A stretch of DNA of 64,000 nt from Planctomycetota bacterium. Lineage in GTDB: Bacteria > Planctomycetota > UBA1135 > GCA-002686595. Within the stretch, counting starts at the first letter, position 1. Every line of letters begins with the position of its first letter. The DNA lies in assembly GCA_020638875.1 (NCBI GenBank), contig JACKHS010000006.1, positions 122,159-186,158 of the forward strand, written 5' to 3'. The position numbers and the translations under genes are program-made. The notes under the pieces are model-generated. The model saw only the letters and a list, made by a program, of their open reading frames with translations, was not told the origin of the DNA and did not search any database. This document shows positions 1 through 8,713 of the stretch, piece by piece.

Positions 1-1439
1 ATCCTCAGCAGGCGGTCGGCGGTGATGTCGCCGGTCGGGTAGTCGCCCGTGAAGCACGCGTTGCAGAAACCCTCGATCGCGTCGTTGCCCGCGCGCGCCG
101 CCTCGTTCATGGCGTCGCGGTCGAGGTACATCAGGTAGTCGACGCCGAGCTGCTCGGCGATCTGCTCGGTCGTGCGCCCCGTGGCGACGAACTCGGTCTT
201 GGTCGCCATGTCGATGCCGTAGGGGCACGGCGCGACGAGCGGCGGCGAGGTCGACGCGAGGTAGACCTTGCGGGCGCCCGCGTCGCGCACCATCTGCACG
301 ATGCGCTTGGAGGTGTTGCCGCGCACGATCGAGTCGTCGACGAGCAGCACGTCCTTGCCCTCGAACTCGAGGCGGATCGGGTTGAGCTTGCGCCGCACCG
401 ACGAGCGCCGGCTCTTCTGGTTCGGCATGATGAAGGTGCGCCCGATGTAGCGGTTCTTCACCAGGCCCTCGCGGTACGGCAGGCCGAGGCCGTGCGCCAT
501 CGAGAGCGCCGCGTCGCGCGAGGAGTCGGGGATCGGCATGACCGAGTCCGGGATCGGCGCGCCGGCCGCGCGCCACTGCTCGGCGAGCGCCTCACCGAAG
601 CGCGAGCGCGTCTTGTAGACCGAGATGTCGTCCAGCATCGAGTCCGGGCGCGCGAAGTAGACCCACTCGAAGATGCACGGACGGTGCGGCTTGTAGGCCA
701 GCTTGGCGATGTGCTTGCGGCGCTGCGCGTCGACGAAGATCGCCTCGCCCGGGCCGATGTCGCTGGTCTTCGTGTAGCCGTTGATGTCGAGCACCACGCT
801 CTCGCTGGCGCACGCGAACCAGCGCCCCTCCTCGGTCTCCTTCTCGCCGAAGATGATCGGCTTGATGCCGTAGGGGTCGCGGAAGGCGACCATGCCGACG
901 TCGGGCAGCGTCGCGACGACCGAGTAGGCGCCCTTCACGAGGTCGTAGACCGCGCTCACGGCGTGGAAGATGTCGTCCGGCTCGATGGCGCCGGACTTGC
1001 GCTCGCGCAGGCGCTCGTCGAGGGCGCGCGCGAAGACGAACAGCAGCACCTCGAGGTCGCACGAGGAGTTCAGGCGCGTGCGGTTGCCGCGGAAGAAGCC
1101 GTCGACCAGCTCGGCGTAGTTCGAGACGTTGCCGTTGTGCGCCATCGCGATGCCCACCGGGTAGGTCAGGTGGAACGGCTGCGCGTCGTCGTTGCGGTTG
1201 CCGCCGACGGTGGGGTAGCGCACGTGCCCCACGCCGAGGTTGCCGCGCAGGCGCTGCATGTTCTTCTCGTCGAAGACCTCCAGCACCAGGCCCAGGCCCT
1301 TCTTCACGTGGAAGGAGTCGGTGAAGGTCGTCATCCCCGCGGCGTCTTGACCGCGGTGTTGAACGGCCAGGAGGCCCTCGTAGATCTCACCCGAGACGTC
1401 GACGCCGTCCGGGCCGTAGATACCGATGAATCCGCACAT
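1..1439 (-). CDS. purF: Amidophosphoribosyltransferase (partial, 3' end beyond the window)
   Basis: This enzyme makes 5-phosphoribosylamine from PRPP and glutamine, the first committed step of purine synthesis, in the cytoplasm. The reading frame runs from an ATG at 1439 to the window edge, about 479 codons, so only the last residues and the stop are missing. The protein begins MCGFIGIYG, which puts the Ntn-type glutaminase nucleophile Cys directly after the initiator Met with no propeptide. The glutaminase part has QHRGQDAAG and AHNGNVSN. The phosphoribosyltransferase part has the PRPP-binding loop VLLVDDSIVRGNTS near residues 358-371 and a C-terminal GDYPTGD. It is divergent from the next gene, with a 156-bp gap. 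The assignment is firm. Confidence 0.95.
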   Translation of the reverse strand, partial: MCGFIGIYGPDGVDVSGEIYEGLLAVQHRGQDAAGMTTFTDSFHVKKGLGLVLEVFDEKNMQRLRGNLGVGHVRYPTVGGNRNDDAQPFHLTYPVGIAMAHNGNVSNYAELVDGFFRGNRTRLNSSCDLEVLLFVFARALDERLRERKSGAIEPDDIFHAVSAVYDLVKGAYSVVATLPDVGMVAFRDPYGIKPIIFGEKETEEGRWFACASESVVLDINGYTKTSDIGPGEAIFVDAQRRKHIAKLAYKPHRPCIFEWVYFARPDSMLDDISVYKTRSRFGEALAEQWRAAGAPIPDSVMPIPDSSRDAALSMAHGLGLPYREGLVKNRYIGRTFIMPNQKSRRSSVRRKLNPIRLEFEGKDVLLVDDSIVRGNTSKRIVQMVRDAGARKVYLASTSPPLVAPCPYGIDMATKTEFVATGRTTEQIAEQLGVDYLMYLDRDAMNEAARAGNDAIEGFCNACFTGDYPTGDITADRLLR

Positions 1440-1595
1440 GGAGGCTGCTGTCGGGGTGCCCGGGGGCGCTGGGGAGCAGGTGGCGCGCCCAATCTAACCC
1501 ACCGGCCGCGCGGCTCCGACCGCCCCGCCGCAGAAGTCTCCGCGCGCGGCGTGAAGGCTCGCCCCGCGACGGCGTAGGCTGCGCGCCGTCTCGCG

Positions 1596-3485
1596 ATGCC
1601 CGCCGCCCTCGTGTCCCTCGCCGCCTTCGTCGCCGCCCTGCTCCAAGCCGGGGGCGGCGGCTCGTTCGGCGGTGGTGGTGGCGGCGGAGGCGGCGGCGGC
1701 TTCGGCGGCCACTACGGGGGCGGCGGGGACGGCGACGGCGGCGTGCTGGTCTACCTGCTGCTGCGCCTCCTGTTCGAGCACCCGCTGATCGGCATCCCGC
1801 TGCTCGTCGTCGTGCTGGTGCTCGTCGCCAAGGGCCGGCGCGCCGGCGGTCGGCGCCTGCAGGAGCGCCGCATCGGCCGCGACCGCGAGCTGCGCCGCGA
1901 GCACGCCGCGCGCGCCTCCGTCGACGCGCTGCGTGCGCACGACCCGAGCTTCGACGAGGCGGGGTTCCTCGCGCGCGTGACGGTCGCGTTCCACAAGGCC
2001 CAGGACGCCTGGTGCGCGCAGGACCTGACCCCGCTCGCGCCCTTCGTCTCCGACGGCATCTACGAGCGCTTCTCGCTGCAGCTCGAGGAGCAGCGCCGCG
2101 AGGGTTGGCGGCAGGGCATGCAGGGCACGACCCTGCGCACGCCGACCTTCGCGCACGTCGACACGACCGGCGCGTACGAGACCCTCACGGTGCACCTGCC
2201 CTTCCAGGCGGTGATCGACCGGCGCGACCTGGAGACCGGGCGCGCGCTGCCCGGCTCGACGCTGCCGCGCAATCACTTCGAGGAGTGCTGGACCTTCGTG
2301 CGCCGGCGCGGCGCGCGCACGCGCAACGGCGAGGGCCTGATCGAGGGCCGTTGCCCGAACTGCGGCGCGGACCTCGACGTGAACCGCGTCGCGCGCTGCG
2401 GCTCGTGCGAGGCCTGGGTGCGCAGCGGCGAGTTCGACTGGGTGCTGACCGAGATCACGCAGGCCAGCGTGTGGCGCGCCGAGGACGCGACGAGCGTGGC
2501 CGGATGGGCACCGCTCACCGCGAGCGACCCCGACCTCTCGCCGCAGCTCCTCGAGGACCAGGCGTCGGTCGCCTTCTGGCGCGAGCGCGCGGCCGAGGCG
2601 CGCGGCACGGCCGAGCCGCTCGTGCGCGTGGCGACGCCGGGCTTCGTCGAGCGCTTCGGCGAGCGCCTGGGCGAGTACCAGGCCGGCGAGCGCGTCTACA
2701 CCGGAGACGCCGCGGTCGGCAGCGTGCGCACGCTGGGCTTCCTGCTCGGCGCGGGCGTCGAGCGCGCGGTGCTCGAGATCGTGTGGGACGGGCGCCGCGC
2801 GCGCACCGACCGCGCGGGCCGCGTGCAGCTGGAGTCGCAGCGCATGTTGCGCGCATCGCTCTACGTGTTCGAGCGCCCCGCCGGCACGCGGACCGACGTC
2901 GCGTCGGCCTTCTCGACCGCGAACTGCCGCACGTGCGGCGCGCACGACGCGGGCGGCACGGACCCGCGCTGCCCGTACTGCGACGCGCCGCGCGTGCCGA
3001 AGGGTGCGTGGTTGCTCGACGAGCGCAGCGACGCGGGCTCGCCCGAGGGCCGCGCGCTGCTCGAGGCGCTCGCGCGCGCCGACGCGCCGGGCCTGAGCGC
3101 GCGCCTCGAGTCCGTGCCCGCCCCCGCCGGGCTGCTGGCCTGGGCCGCGGCGCTCCTGCGCAGCGACGGCGACGTCGACCAGCGCGACCGCCAGGCGCTG
3201 CGCAAGCTCGCGACGCGGCTCGGCCTGAACGAGCTCGCGCTCGAGGCCGCGCTCGCGGCGGACGACGCCGCCGTGACGCGGCCGCCCTCGCCCGAGGCCG
3301 GCCGCCGCTGGTTCGCGAAGCTGGTCGAGCTGGCCCTCGAGGACGGTCACCTCGCGCGCGCGGAGCACGACTTCCTGCGCGACGCCGGCGAGCGCCTGGG
3401 TCTGTCGCGCGAGGCCGTGCGGCACGAGCTCGACGCCGCGCGGGCGCGCCTGCTGGCGGCGTCGCGGGCCGCGCGCGGCCGCTAG
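1596..3485 (+). CDS. Tim44-like/TerB-like membrane protein with two zinc ribbons
   Basis: No biochemical role can be assigned. The 629-residue protein starts with a signal-like hydrophobic stretch, then a long glycine-rich run (about residues 19-45) and a transmembrane helix near residues 50-77, followed by a basic RRAGGRR segment. This layout, with the folded part after the helix, is the one seen in bacterial Tim44-like-domain proteins. Two four-cysteine zinc-ribbon motifs follow, CPNCG...CGSC near residues 252-271 and CRTCG...CPYC near residues 445-467. The last 100 or so residues are helical and acidic, with the look of a TerB-type domain (EDGHLARAEHDFLRDAGERLG). It is a single-gene unit. 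The Tim44 and TerB calls are by eye and moderate; the membrane and zinc features are visible directly. Confidence 0.7.
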   Translation: MPAALVSLAAFVAALLQAGGGGSFGGGGGGGGGGGFGGHYGGGGDGDGGVLVYLLLRLLFEHPLIGIPLLVVVLVLVAKGRRAGGRRLQERRIGRDRELRREHAARASVDALRAHDPSFDEAGFLARVTVAFHKAQDAWCAQDLTPLAPFVSDGIYERFSLQLEEQRREGWRQGMQGTTLRTPTFAHVDTTGAYETLTVHLPFQAVIDRRDLETGRALPGSTLPRNHFEECWTFVRRRGARTRNGEGLIEGRCPNCGADLDVNRVARCGSCEAWVRSGEFDWVLTEITQASVWRAEDATSVAGWAPLTASDPDLSPQLLEDQASVAFWRERAAEARGTAEPLVRVATPGFVERFGERLGEYQAGERVYTGDAAVGSVRTLGFLLGAGVERAVLEIVWDGRRARTDRAGRVQLESQRMLRASLYVFERPAGTRTDVASAFSTANCRTCGAHDAGGTDPRCPYCDAPRVPKGAWLLDERSDAGSPEGRALLEALARADAPGLSARLESVPAPAGLLAWAAALLRSDGDVDQRDRQALRKLATRLGLNELALEAALAADDAAVTRPPSPEAGRRWFAKLVELALEDGHLARAEHDFLRDAGERLGLSREAVRHELDAARARLLAASRAARGR

Positions 3486-3634
3486 GGGATCGGACAGCGG
3501 AGCACGCCCTCCGCTGATCGCCGCCGCGGGCGGCAGTTTCGCCGGGCTCGGCGGCCCACCGGAGCCGCCGCTCGGGGGAGACTCGGGGGTCCTCCCCCCA
3601 CCCCTGCACTCTCCTCGTCACGACCCCCGAACCG

Positions 3635-4450
3635 ATGCTGCGACTCCTGTCCCTCGCCTCCGCCCTGCTGGCCCTGTCCGCCCTCGGCTCCGCCAACACG
3701 ATCATCGTCAACCAGGTCAACGTCTCCTGGTCGCCGGCCAACGTCACCATCAACCTCGGCGACACGGTGCGCTGGGTGCGCAACTCCGGCACACACGACG
3801 TGTGCGAGGGCACCGACGGCACCGTCGACGGCGACGAGGCCTTCTACCAACTGCTCGACGGCATCAACTCGACCTTCGAGGTCACCTTCGACGCCACCTT
3901 CCTCGCCGCGCACCCGCGCCCGGGCAACAAGTACGACTACTTCTGCTCGCCGCACTTCTTCCTGGGCATGGTCGGCACGGTCACCGTCGCCGGCGCGCCC
4001 GGCACGACCTACTGCGCCTGCCCGGCGGTCTCCGCGCCCTGCGGCAACGCCGGCACGGACGGCGAGGGCTGCGCGAACTCGACCGGCCACGGCGCCGTCC
4101 TCGGCGGCAGCGGGACGTCCAGCGTCGTCGCGGACGACCTCGTGATGCACGCCGCGCAGATGCCGACGAACCAGCCGGCGCTGCTCTTCGCCGCGCTCAA
4201 CCAGGTCAACGGCGGCGCCGGCAACCCCTTCGGCGACGGCCTGCGCTGCGCCGGCGGCTCGGTCGTGCGCCTCGGCGTGCGCATCGCCGACGCGTCCGGC
4301 AGCGCGACCTGGGGCCCGGGCCTGGGCGCCACGGGCGGCTGGAGCTTCGGCGACACGCGCCGCTTCCAGACCTGGTACCGCGACCCGTCGGGCACGCCCT
4401 GCGGCAACGCGTTCAACCTGTCGAACGGCTACGAGGTGCTCTTCAACTAG
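3635..4450 (+). CDS. Secreted cupredoxin with planctomycete C-terminal module
   Basis: A 271-residue exported protein predicted to be a periplasmic or surface blue-copper protein that carries electrons or binds copper. After a signal peptide (residues 1-20), residues 22-125 form a plastocyanin-like domain. The type 1 copper ligands can be picked out as His in SGTHDV and the Cys-His-Met set in YFCSPHFFLGM. The second half (about residues 128-271) is a separate cysteine-bearing module with CACPAV, GEGCANS, FGDGLRCAGG and WYRDPSGTPCG. The same module ends the secreted protein at 8714-10510. The gene stands alone and is followed by a strong hairpin. The physiological partner is unknown. Confidence 0.8.
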   Translation: MLRLLSLASALLALSALGSANTIIVNQVNVSWSPANVTINLGDTVRWVRNSGTHDVCEGTDGTVDGDEAFYQLLDGINSTFEVTFDATFLAAHPRPGNKYDYFCSPHFFLGMVGTVTVAGAPGTTYCACPAVSAPCGNAGTDGEGCANSTGHGAVLGGSGTSSVVADDLVMHAAQMPTNQPALLFAALNQVNGGAGNPFGDGLRCAGGSVVRLGVRIADASGSATWGPGLGATGGWSFGDTRRFQTWYRDPSGTPCGNAFNLSNGYEVLFN

Positions 4451-4469
4451 CCGGCGCGGTCCTTCACGT

Positions 4470-4510
4470 CGCGACGCGGCTCCTCTCCGCCGGAGGGGGG
4501 CCGCGTCGCG
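4470..4510. terminator. Inverted repeat between convergent genes
   Basis: A perfect 11-bp stem (4470-4480 paired with 4500-4510) closes a 19-base loop that can form a smaller internal stem. It lies 20 bp past the stop of the cupredoxin gene and just before the stop of the opposing DUF3667 gene, so it can serve both strands. There is no clear T-run on either side. Confidence 0.7.
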
Positions 4511-4513
4511 CGT

Positions 4514-5278
4514 TCAGGCGCCGCCCAGCAGCACCCAGGGCACGACGACGGCGCCGAAGAGCAGCACCGTGCCGAGCATGTGCAGCAGCATCGCGACGAG
4601 CGTGCGCCACAGGCTGCCCCACCACGCCGTGCCGAAGAAGTCGCGCGCCGCCCAGGTGAGCCAGAGCGGTCCGGCGACGACGCGGCCGAGCACCTGTCCG
4701 AAGCCTAAGGTCGCCTGCACGGGCGCGAGCGCGGCCGTGACGAGGTAGCGGAAGCCGGCCAGGTAGAGCACCAGGACCAGGCACTCCGCGAGGTTGCGCT
4801 CGCGGCGGCGGAACAGGCCGCGCAACGCGAGCGCGAGGATCGGCAGCGACAGGTACATGAGCAGATCGAGGTGACGCTGCAGCAGGTTGCGCACCTCCGC
4901 GGCGACGTGCTGCGCGCCTTCGCTGCCCGTCGCGTCGAAGCGCACGCCCGACGAGTCGAGCGGGTCGAGGCCCACCGCGCGCGTCGCGAAGAACCACAGC
5001 GCGAGGCTCAGCAGGCAGAAGCGTGCCGGGTTGACGTACGCGCGCCGGCGGCCGGCGACGTACGCGTTCACCATGCGCCCCGGGCCGGTCACGAGCCCGC
5101 GCAGCGTGCGCGCGAGCGCGCTCTCCCAGCCGACGAAGTTGTGCAGCGCGTCGAGCAGCACGGCGCGCGCCTCGAGCCGCGGGCGCGCGTTGTCCTGGCC
5201 GCAACTCGGGCAGAAGCTGCCGCCCACCGCGGACGCGACGCCGCAGTTCGGGCAGTCCGACGGCTCACTCGGTGTCAT
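4514..5278 (-). CDS. DUF3667-type membrane protein with N-terminal zinc ribbon
   Basis: A 254-residue integral membrane protein of unknown function. It begins with a zinc ribbon (CPNCG then FCPSCGQDN, residues 9-27). A short amphipathic segment follows (LLDALHNFVGWESALARTLRGLVTGPGRM), then RRAYVNPARF and four to five hydrophobic segments to the C terminus. CPSCGQ followed by TGPG and YxxPxRF is the usual signature of the DUF3667 family. It is the downstream gene of a two-gene unit: its ATG lies inside the end of the preceding minus-strand gene (14-bp overlap), so translation is probably coupled. Confidence 0.75.
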   Translation of the reverse strand: MTPSEPSDCPNCGVASAVGGSFCPSCGQDNARPRLEARAVLLDALHNFVGWESALARTLRGLVTGPGRMVNAYVAGRRRAYVNPARFCLLSLALWFFATRAVGLDPLDSSGVRFDATGSEGAQHVAAEVRNLLQRHLDLLMYLSLPILALALRGLFRRRERNLAECLVLVLYLAGFRYLVTAALAPVQATLGFGQVLGRVVAGPLWLTWAARDFFGTAWWGSLWRTLVAMLLHMLGTVLLFGAVVVPWVLLGGA

Positions 5279-5975
5279 ACGCGACCTCGACCAGCAGGTC
5301 GTTGGTGAAGTGGAACTCCAGCGCGACGATGGGTTCGTCGACGCGCTCGCTGACGATCGAGAGGCCGCCGTAGTACAGGAACCAACCGCCTTGCTCGGGA
5401 CTGTGGCGCTCGAGGGTGGTCGGCCAACCGAACTCGCGCAGCACGTCCCAGGGCTGGAGGAAGAACAGCTCCGGCTCGAGCTCGCCTCGGAAGGAAGGTT
5501 CGTGCTCGAAGAAGAAGCGCTCGAGCGCGCGCGGACGCATGGGGTCGTGCCGGCGCACGAGCTCGTCCCACGCGCGCTGCTGCCGCGTGGGCTCCGTCGC
5601 GCCGAGCGAGCTCGCGCCGCCCGGGCCGCCGAGCGCCGCCATGCGCGCCAGGCTCGCGTCGATGCTGCGCAGGAGCGTCGCGACGTCCTCGTTCGCCAGC
5701 GCGACGCCTTCGGCGGGCGCGCGCAGCGGTTCGTGCGCCGCAGGCTCGCGCGCGCCAGCGGACGTCGCGACGCGCGGCTCGGCCAGCCGGCGCTCGAGCG
5801 CCTCGAGCACGGTGACGAGCCGCTCGGCGAGCGCCGGGTCGAGCCCCGCGGGCGCGGGCCGGGCGCGGTCGCCCACCGCCGGCCGCGCGCCGGCCGCGCC
5901 GTCGGTCCAGAAGTGCCCGAGCCCGAGCCCGGCGAGCAGGGCCAGGACCACGAAGAGCGCGCTGCGAGTCGTCAT
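5265..5975 (-). CDS. Membrane-anchored protein of unknown function
   Basis: A 236-residue protein with one N-terminal hydrophobic segment (residues 6-21) that acts as a signal or anchor. A proline/alanine-rich linker and a helical stretch (about residues 42-125) follow. The compact C-terminal region has aromatic motifs such as LQPWDVL, GWPTTLE and GGWFLYYGG and ends in alternating beta-like segments. I do not recognise the family. It overlaps the DUF3667 gene by 14 bp and probably shares its mRNA, so the two may work together at the membrane. Confidence 0.65.
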   Translation of the reverse strand: MTTRSALFVVLALLAGLGLGHFWTDGAAGARPAVGDRARPAPAGLDPALAERLVTVLEALERRLAEPRVATSAGAREPAAHEPLRAPAEGVALANEDVATLLRSIDASLARMAALGGPGGASSLGATEPTRQQRAWDELVRRHDPMRPRALERFFFEHEPSFRGELEPELFFLQPWDVLREFGWPTTLERHSPEQGGWFLYYGGLSIVSERVDEPIVALEFHFTNDLLVEVAYDTE

Positions 5976-6049
5976 GCGCCCACCCTAACCGATGCTCCAA
6001 GGACGACGCGCGGGCGTAGACTGCAGCCTCCCCGCGACCCGGAGTCGAC

Positions 6050-7114
6050 ATGAAGTCCGTCCTCGCCGCTCTGCTGTGCGTCCTCGCGCTCGCCCCGCCG
6101 GAGGATCCCGCCCCGGCGCGCGGCACCCTGGTGGTGCTCAACAAGTCCGAGGCCAGCGCCTCCTTGCTCGATCCCGCGAGCGGCGCCGTGCTCGCCACGC
6201 TGCCGGTCGGCGCGGGGCCGCACGAAGCCGCGACGTCGCCGGACGGGCGCACCGTGGTCGTGTGCAACTACGGTCAGGACGAGCCCGGCTCGAGCTTGAC
6301 CGTGCTCGACCCGCGCACGCGCGAGGTGCGCGCGACGATCGACCTCGGCCCCTACCAGCGACCGCACGGCATCGCGTTCCTGCCCGACGGCGCGCGCGTC
6401 GCCGTGACGTGCGAGGTGCAGCGCAAGCTCGTCGTCGTCGACGTCGCCAAGGGCGAGGTGAGCGCGGCCCATGACACCACGCAGTACGTGTCGCACATGG
6501 TCGCGCTCGCGCCCGACGGCGCGCGCGCCTACGTCGCCAACATCGGCTCGGGCTCGGTGAGCGTGCTCGACCTGGCGAAGGGCGAGCTCGTGCGCACCGT
6601 CGCCACCGGCGCGGGCTGCGAGGGCATCGCCGTGCGGCCGGGGAGCGGCGAGGTCTGGACGACCAACCGCGGCGCGGACACCCTCTCGATCCTCGCGCCC
6701 GACACGCTGGAGGTGACGGCGACGCTCGCCTGCGGCGCGTTCCCGATCCGCGTGGCGTTCACGCCCGACGGCGCGCGCGCGCTCGTCTCCTGCGCCCGCG
6801 CCGACGCGGTCGAGGTCTGGGACGCGGCCAAGCGCGAGCGCCTCGCGACGATCCCGATGACGGTGGCCTCGGTCGCCGAGGAGGAGCGCGAAGGGCGCGT
6901 GTTCTCCGACGCCGCCGCGCAGGCCATGCCGGTCGGCATCCTGGTGCGGCCCGACGGGCGCGAGGCGTACGTCGCCAACACGATGGCCGATCAGGTCACC
7001 GTGCTGGACCTGCAGACGCTCGCCGTGAAGGGACACCTGCGCGCCGGCAAGGAGCCGGACGGCATGTGCTGGGTGCCGCCGGCGGCGCCCGACGCGGCGC
7101 CCGAGACGCGCTGA
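6050..7114 (+). CDS. Secreted YVTN/YncE-type beta-propeller protein
   Basis: A 354-residue exported protein made almost wholly of about seven beta-propeller repeats. A signal peptide (residues 1-17, MKSVLAALLCVLALAPP) leads into repeats of the form PDGxxxxVxNxxxxxxSVLDxxxxxxxxTxxxG, for example VSVLDLAKGELVRTVATG and YVANTMADQVTVLDLQT. This is the YVTN family of surface or periplasmic repeat proteins, generally a scaffold or ligand-binding propeller rather than an enzyme. No catalytic motif is visible. It is monocistronic and ends at a hairpin shared with the opposing gene. Confidence 0.8.
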   Translation: MKSVLAALLCVLALAPPEDPAPARGTLVVLNKSEASASLLDPASGAVLATLPVGAGPHEAATSPDGRTVVVCNYGQDEPGSSLTVLDPRTREVRATIDLGPYQRPHGIAFLPDGARVAVTCEVQRKLVVVDVAKGEVSAAHDTTQYVSHMVALAPDGARAYVANIGSGSVSVLDLAKGELVRTVATGAGCEGIAVRPGSGEVWTTNRGADTLSILAPDTLEVTATLACGAFPIRVAFTPDGARALVSCARADAVEVWDAAKRERLATIPMTVASVAEEEREGRVFSDAAAQAMPVGILVRPDGREAYVANTMADQVTVLDLQTLAVKGHLRAGKEPDGMCWVPPAAPDAAPETR

Positions 7115-7146
7115 GGACGCCGCCGCGGCTTGCGGCAAGCGTCCTC
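7113..7146. terminator. Inverted repeat between convergent genes
   Basis: An 8-bp stem (GAGGACGC at 7113-7120 with GCGTCCTC at 7139-7146) encloses a second GC stem. The left arm overlaps the stop codon of the propeller gene. It sits 33 bp before the end of the opposing gene at 7179 and can act in both directions. Confidence 0.6.
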
Positions 7147-7178
7147 GTGGGTCGGCGCGCGCGACGCGCCCGCGCGGC

Positions 7179-8450
7179 TCAGTCCTCGGGCTCGTCGAAG
7201 GCGAGCGTGATCTGCGTCCCCATCAAGGGGAACGGGATCTTCACGCGGTAGCTGCGGAAGTCCTGCGCGTCGAGGCCGCGCTTCTGCATGGCGGAGCGCA
7301 GCAGCTCGGTGTAGCGCGGGAACTCGAGCAAGCGCATGCGCTGCAGCCCCTCGCCGAGCGGCGTGATGTCGTCGTAGATGCGGCGACGATCCAGCTCGCG
7401 CGTCGGGTCGTTCACGCTCGCGGGACCGCGGCCGGCGGTGTCGAAGCCCAGGAGCTCGAGCGGATAGGTCGGGTAGACCGACTTGTGCACCATCAGGTCG
7501 AAGACCAGCAGGCGCACGGCCATCTCCGGGATCTGGAAGAAGTACGGGCGCTGCCAGTCCACGCCGATCTGACGCACGGGCACCTCGTCGCAGTTGACCT
7601 CCACGAGCACGAGGTCGACGCTCGACGCCGGACCGAAGCCGGTCGGGCCGAGCGAGTACTGCATGTGCTGACCGTACTGGCGCGCCTCGAGCGGCGCCGG
7701 GCGCGCGCTGCAGTACTCGTCGAGGCGCACCGAGTGCAGGCCGTCGATGGCGGGCTCGCCGTCGAGGGTCTCGGCGTGGCGCTGCGGCACGCTCGTGGGT
7801 GCGTCGGGCGCGGTGAGGTTGAGCGCGTGCGTGCCGAGCTTGACGACCGCGTCGGGGCGGATGCGGTCGATGCCGAGCAGCGCCTTCAGGTTGACCAGGT
7901 CCAGGCGGCCGTCCTGCGCGCCGGGGCTCAGGATCATCGTGCAGAGGTCGAGGTCGCACGAGACGCCGTCGAGCTCCGTCATGGCCTTGAAGATCGACTG
8001 GCGTCGCGCAGCCTCGAACTCGCGCCGCTCGTCGGGCAGCCAGACGCTGAGCATGGCCTTGAGCCCGCTGCGATCCCCCGCCTCGGTGCGGATCATCTCG
8101 TCGAACTCGGCGATCGCGGCCAGCGCGGCGTCGGCCGTGCTCTGGCTCACGCCGTGCTCGAGCGCGGACTCGACGATGCGCGTCAGCGGCTTCGGCCCCG
8201 GCAACAACTGCAGCACGGCGACCGCGCGGTCTTGAGAGAGCGCCTTCAGGAGACGGCTCGCGGTCGCGACCGTGATGCCCAGCACGTTGGCAAGCATCTG
8301 CGGCCCCGCGCCGCGGTTGGGGACCTCGGACAGGACCACGCCCAAGGTCTCGGCGAGTTGGGTGCCGAGGTGCTCGACCCGCTGGCGGATGTCGCTTCCC
8401 GCCTGGGGGGCCTCGCTGGGAGTCCGCAGGAGTTCTGGACGGGCCTTCAT
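7179..8450 (-). CDS. Conserved hypothetical protein with helix-turn-helix-like N-terminal part
   Basis: A 423-residue cytoplasmic protein. The frame stays open up to 8666, but the upstream part has non-coding composition. I place the start at the ATG at 8450 (MKARPELL), which leaves an AT-rich divergent promoter region upstream. Residues 45-75 (MLANVLGITVATASRLLKAL) look like a winged helix-turn-helix recognition unit, which would make it a regulator. The rest is well-folded sequence with SRLLKA, KSVYPTYPLE and QKRGLDAQDFRSYR motifs and no catalytic pattern I know. The HTH assignment is inference and the function is unknown. Confidence 0.65.
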   Translation of the reverse strand: MKARPELLRTPSEAPQAGSDIRQRVEHLGTQLAETLGVVLSEVPNRGAGPQMLANVLGITVATASRLLKALSQDRAVAVLQLLPGPKPLTRIVESALEHGVSQSTADAALAAIAEFDEMIRTEAGDRSGLKAMLSVWLPDERREFEAARRQSIFKAMTELDGVSCDLDLCTMILSPGAQDGRLDLVNLKALLGIDRIRPDAVVKLGTHALNLTAPDAPTSVPQRHAETLDGEPAIDGLHSVRLDEYCSARPAPLEARQYGQHMQYSLGPTGFGPASSVDLVLVEVNCDEVPVRQIGVDWQRPYFFQIPEMAVRLLVFDLMVHKSVYPTYPLELLGFDTAGRGPASVNDPTRELDRRRIYDDITPLGEGLQRMRLLEFPRYTELLRSAMQKRGLDAQDFRSYRVKIPFPLMGTQITLAFDEPED

Positions 8451-8713
8451 GCGGTCAACCTTACCCGTGGCCAAGCGAGCGGCCACCCCAAAAACATCGT
8501 TTCTGGGCTCGTGCGGCGGCTTTTTTTTGCCCGGTAATTCGTTGGGGTGTTTTTCGGGGATTCTCCCCCCGCGCCGCCGGACGTGCGGTAGAAGAGGTTG
8601 GAGCGGAACGCGGCCCCGGCCGTCGACCCGCCCCGGCGCGGCGCACCCTGCCGCAGAAGGACGCACCTCCGAGACCCGATCACGGCCCGCACGACGGGCC
8701 GGAGACCACCCTC
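8451..8713. promoter_or_regulatory. AT-enriched divergent promoter region
   Basis: These 263 bp separate two divergently transcribed genes. Unlike the surroundings they hold homopolymer runs: A5 near 8490, T8 at 8521-8528 and T5 near 8550, with G- and C-runs beside them. This local drop in GC in a 70% GC chromosome is what a double promoter would look like. I cannot place specific -35/-10 boxes with confidence. Confidence 0.4.

Noticed and set aside
492..1577. Long plus-strand frames opposite purF, and many similar long antisense frames elsewhere
   Set aside because: They are mirror frames of GC-rich genes, with Arg/Ala/Val-rich nonsense sequence.
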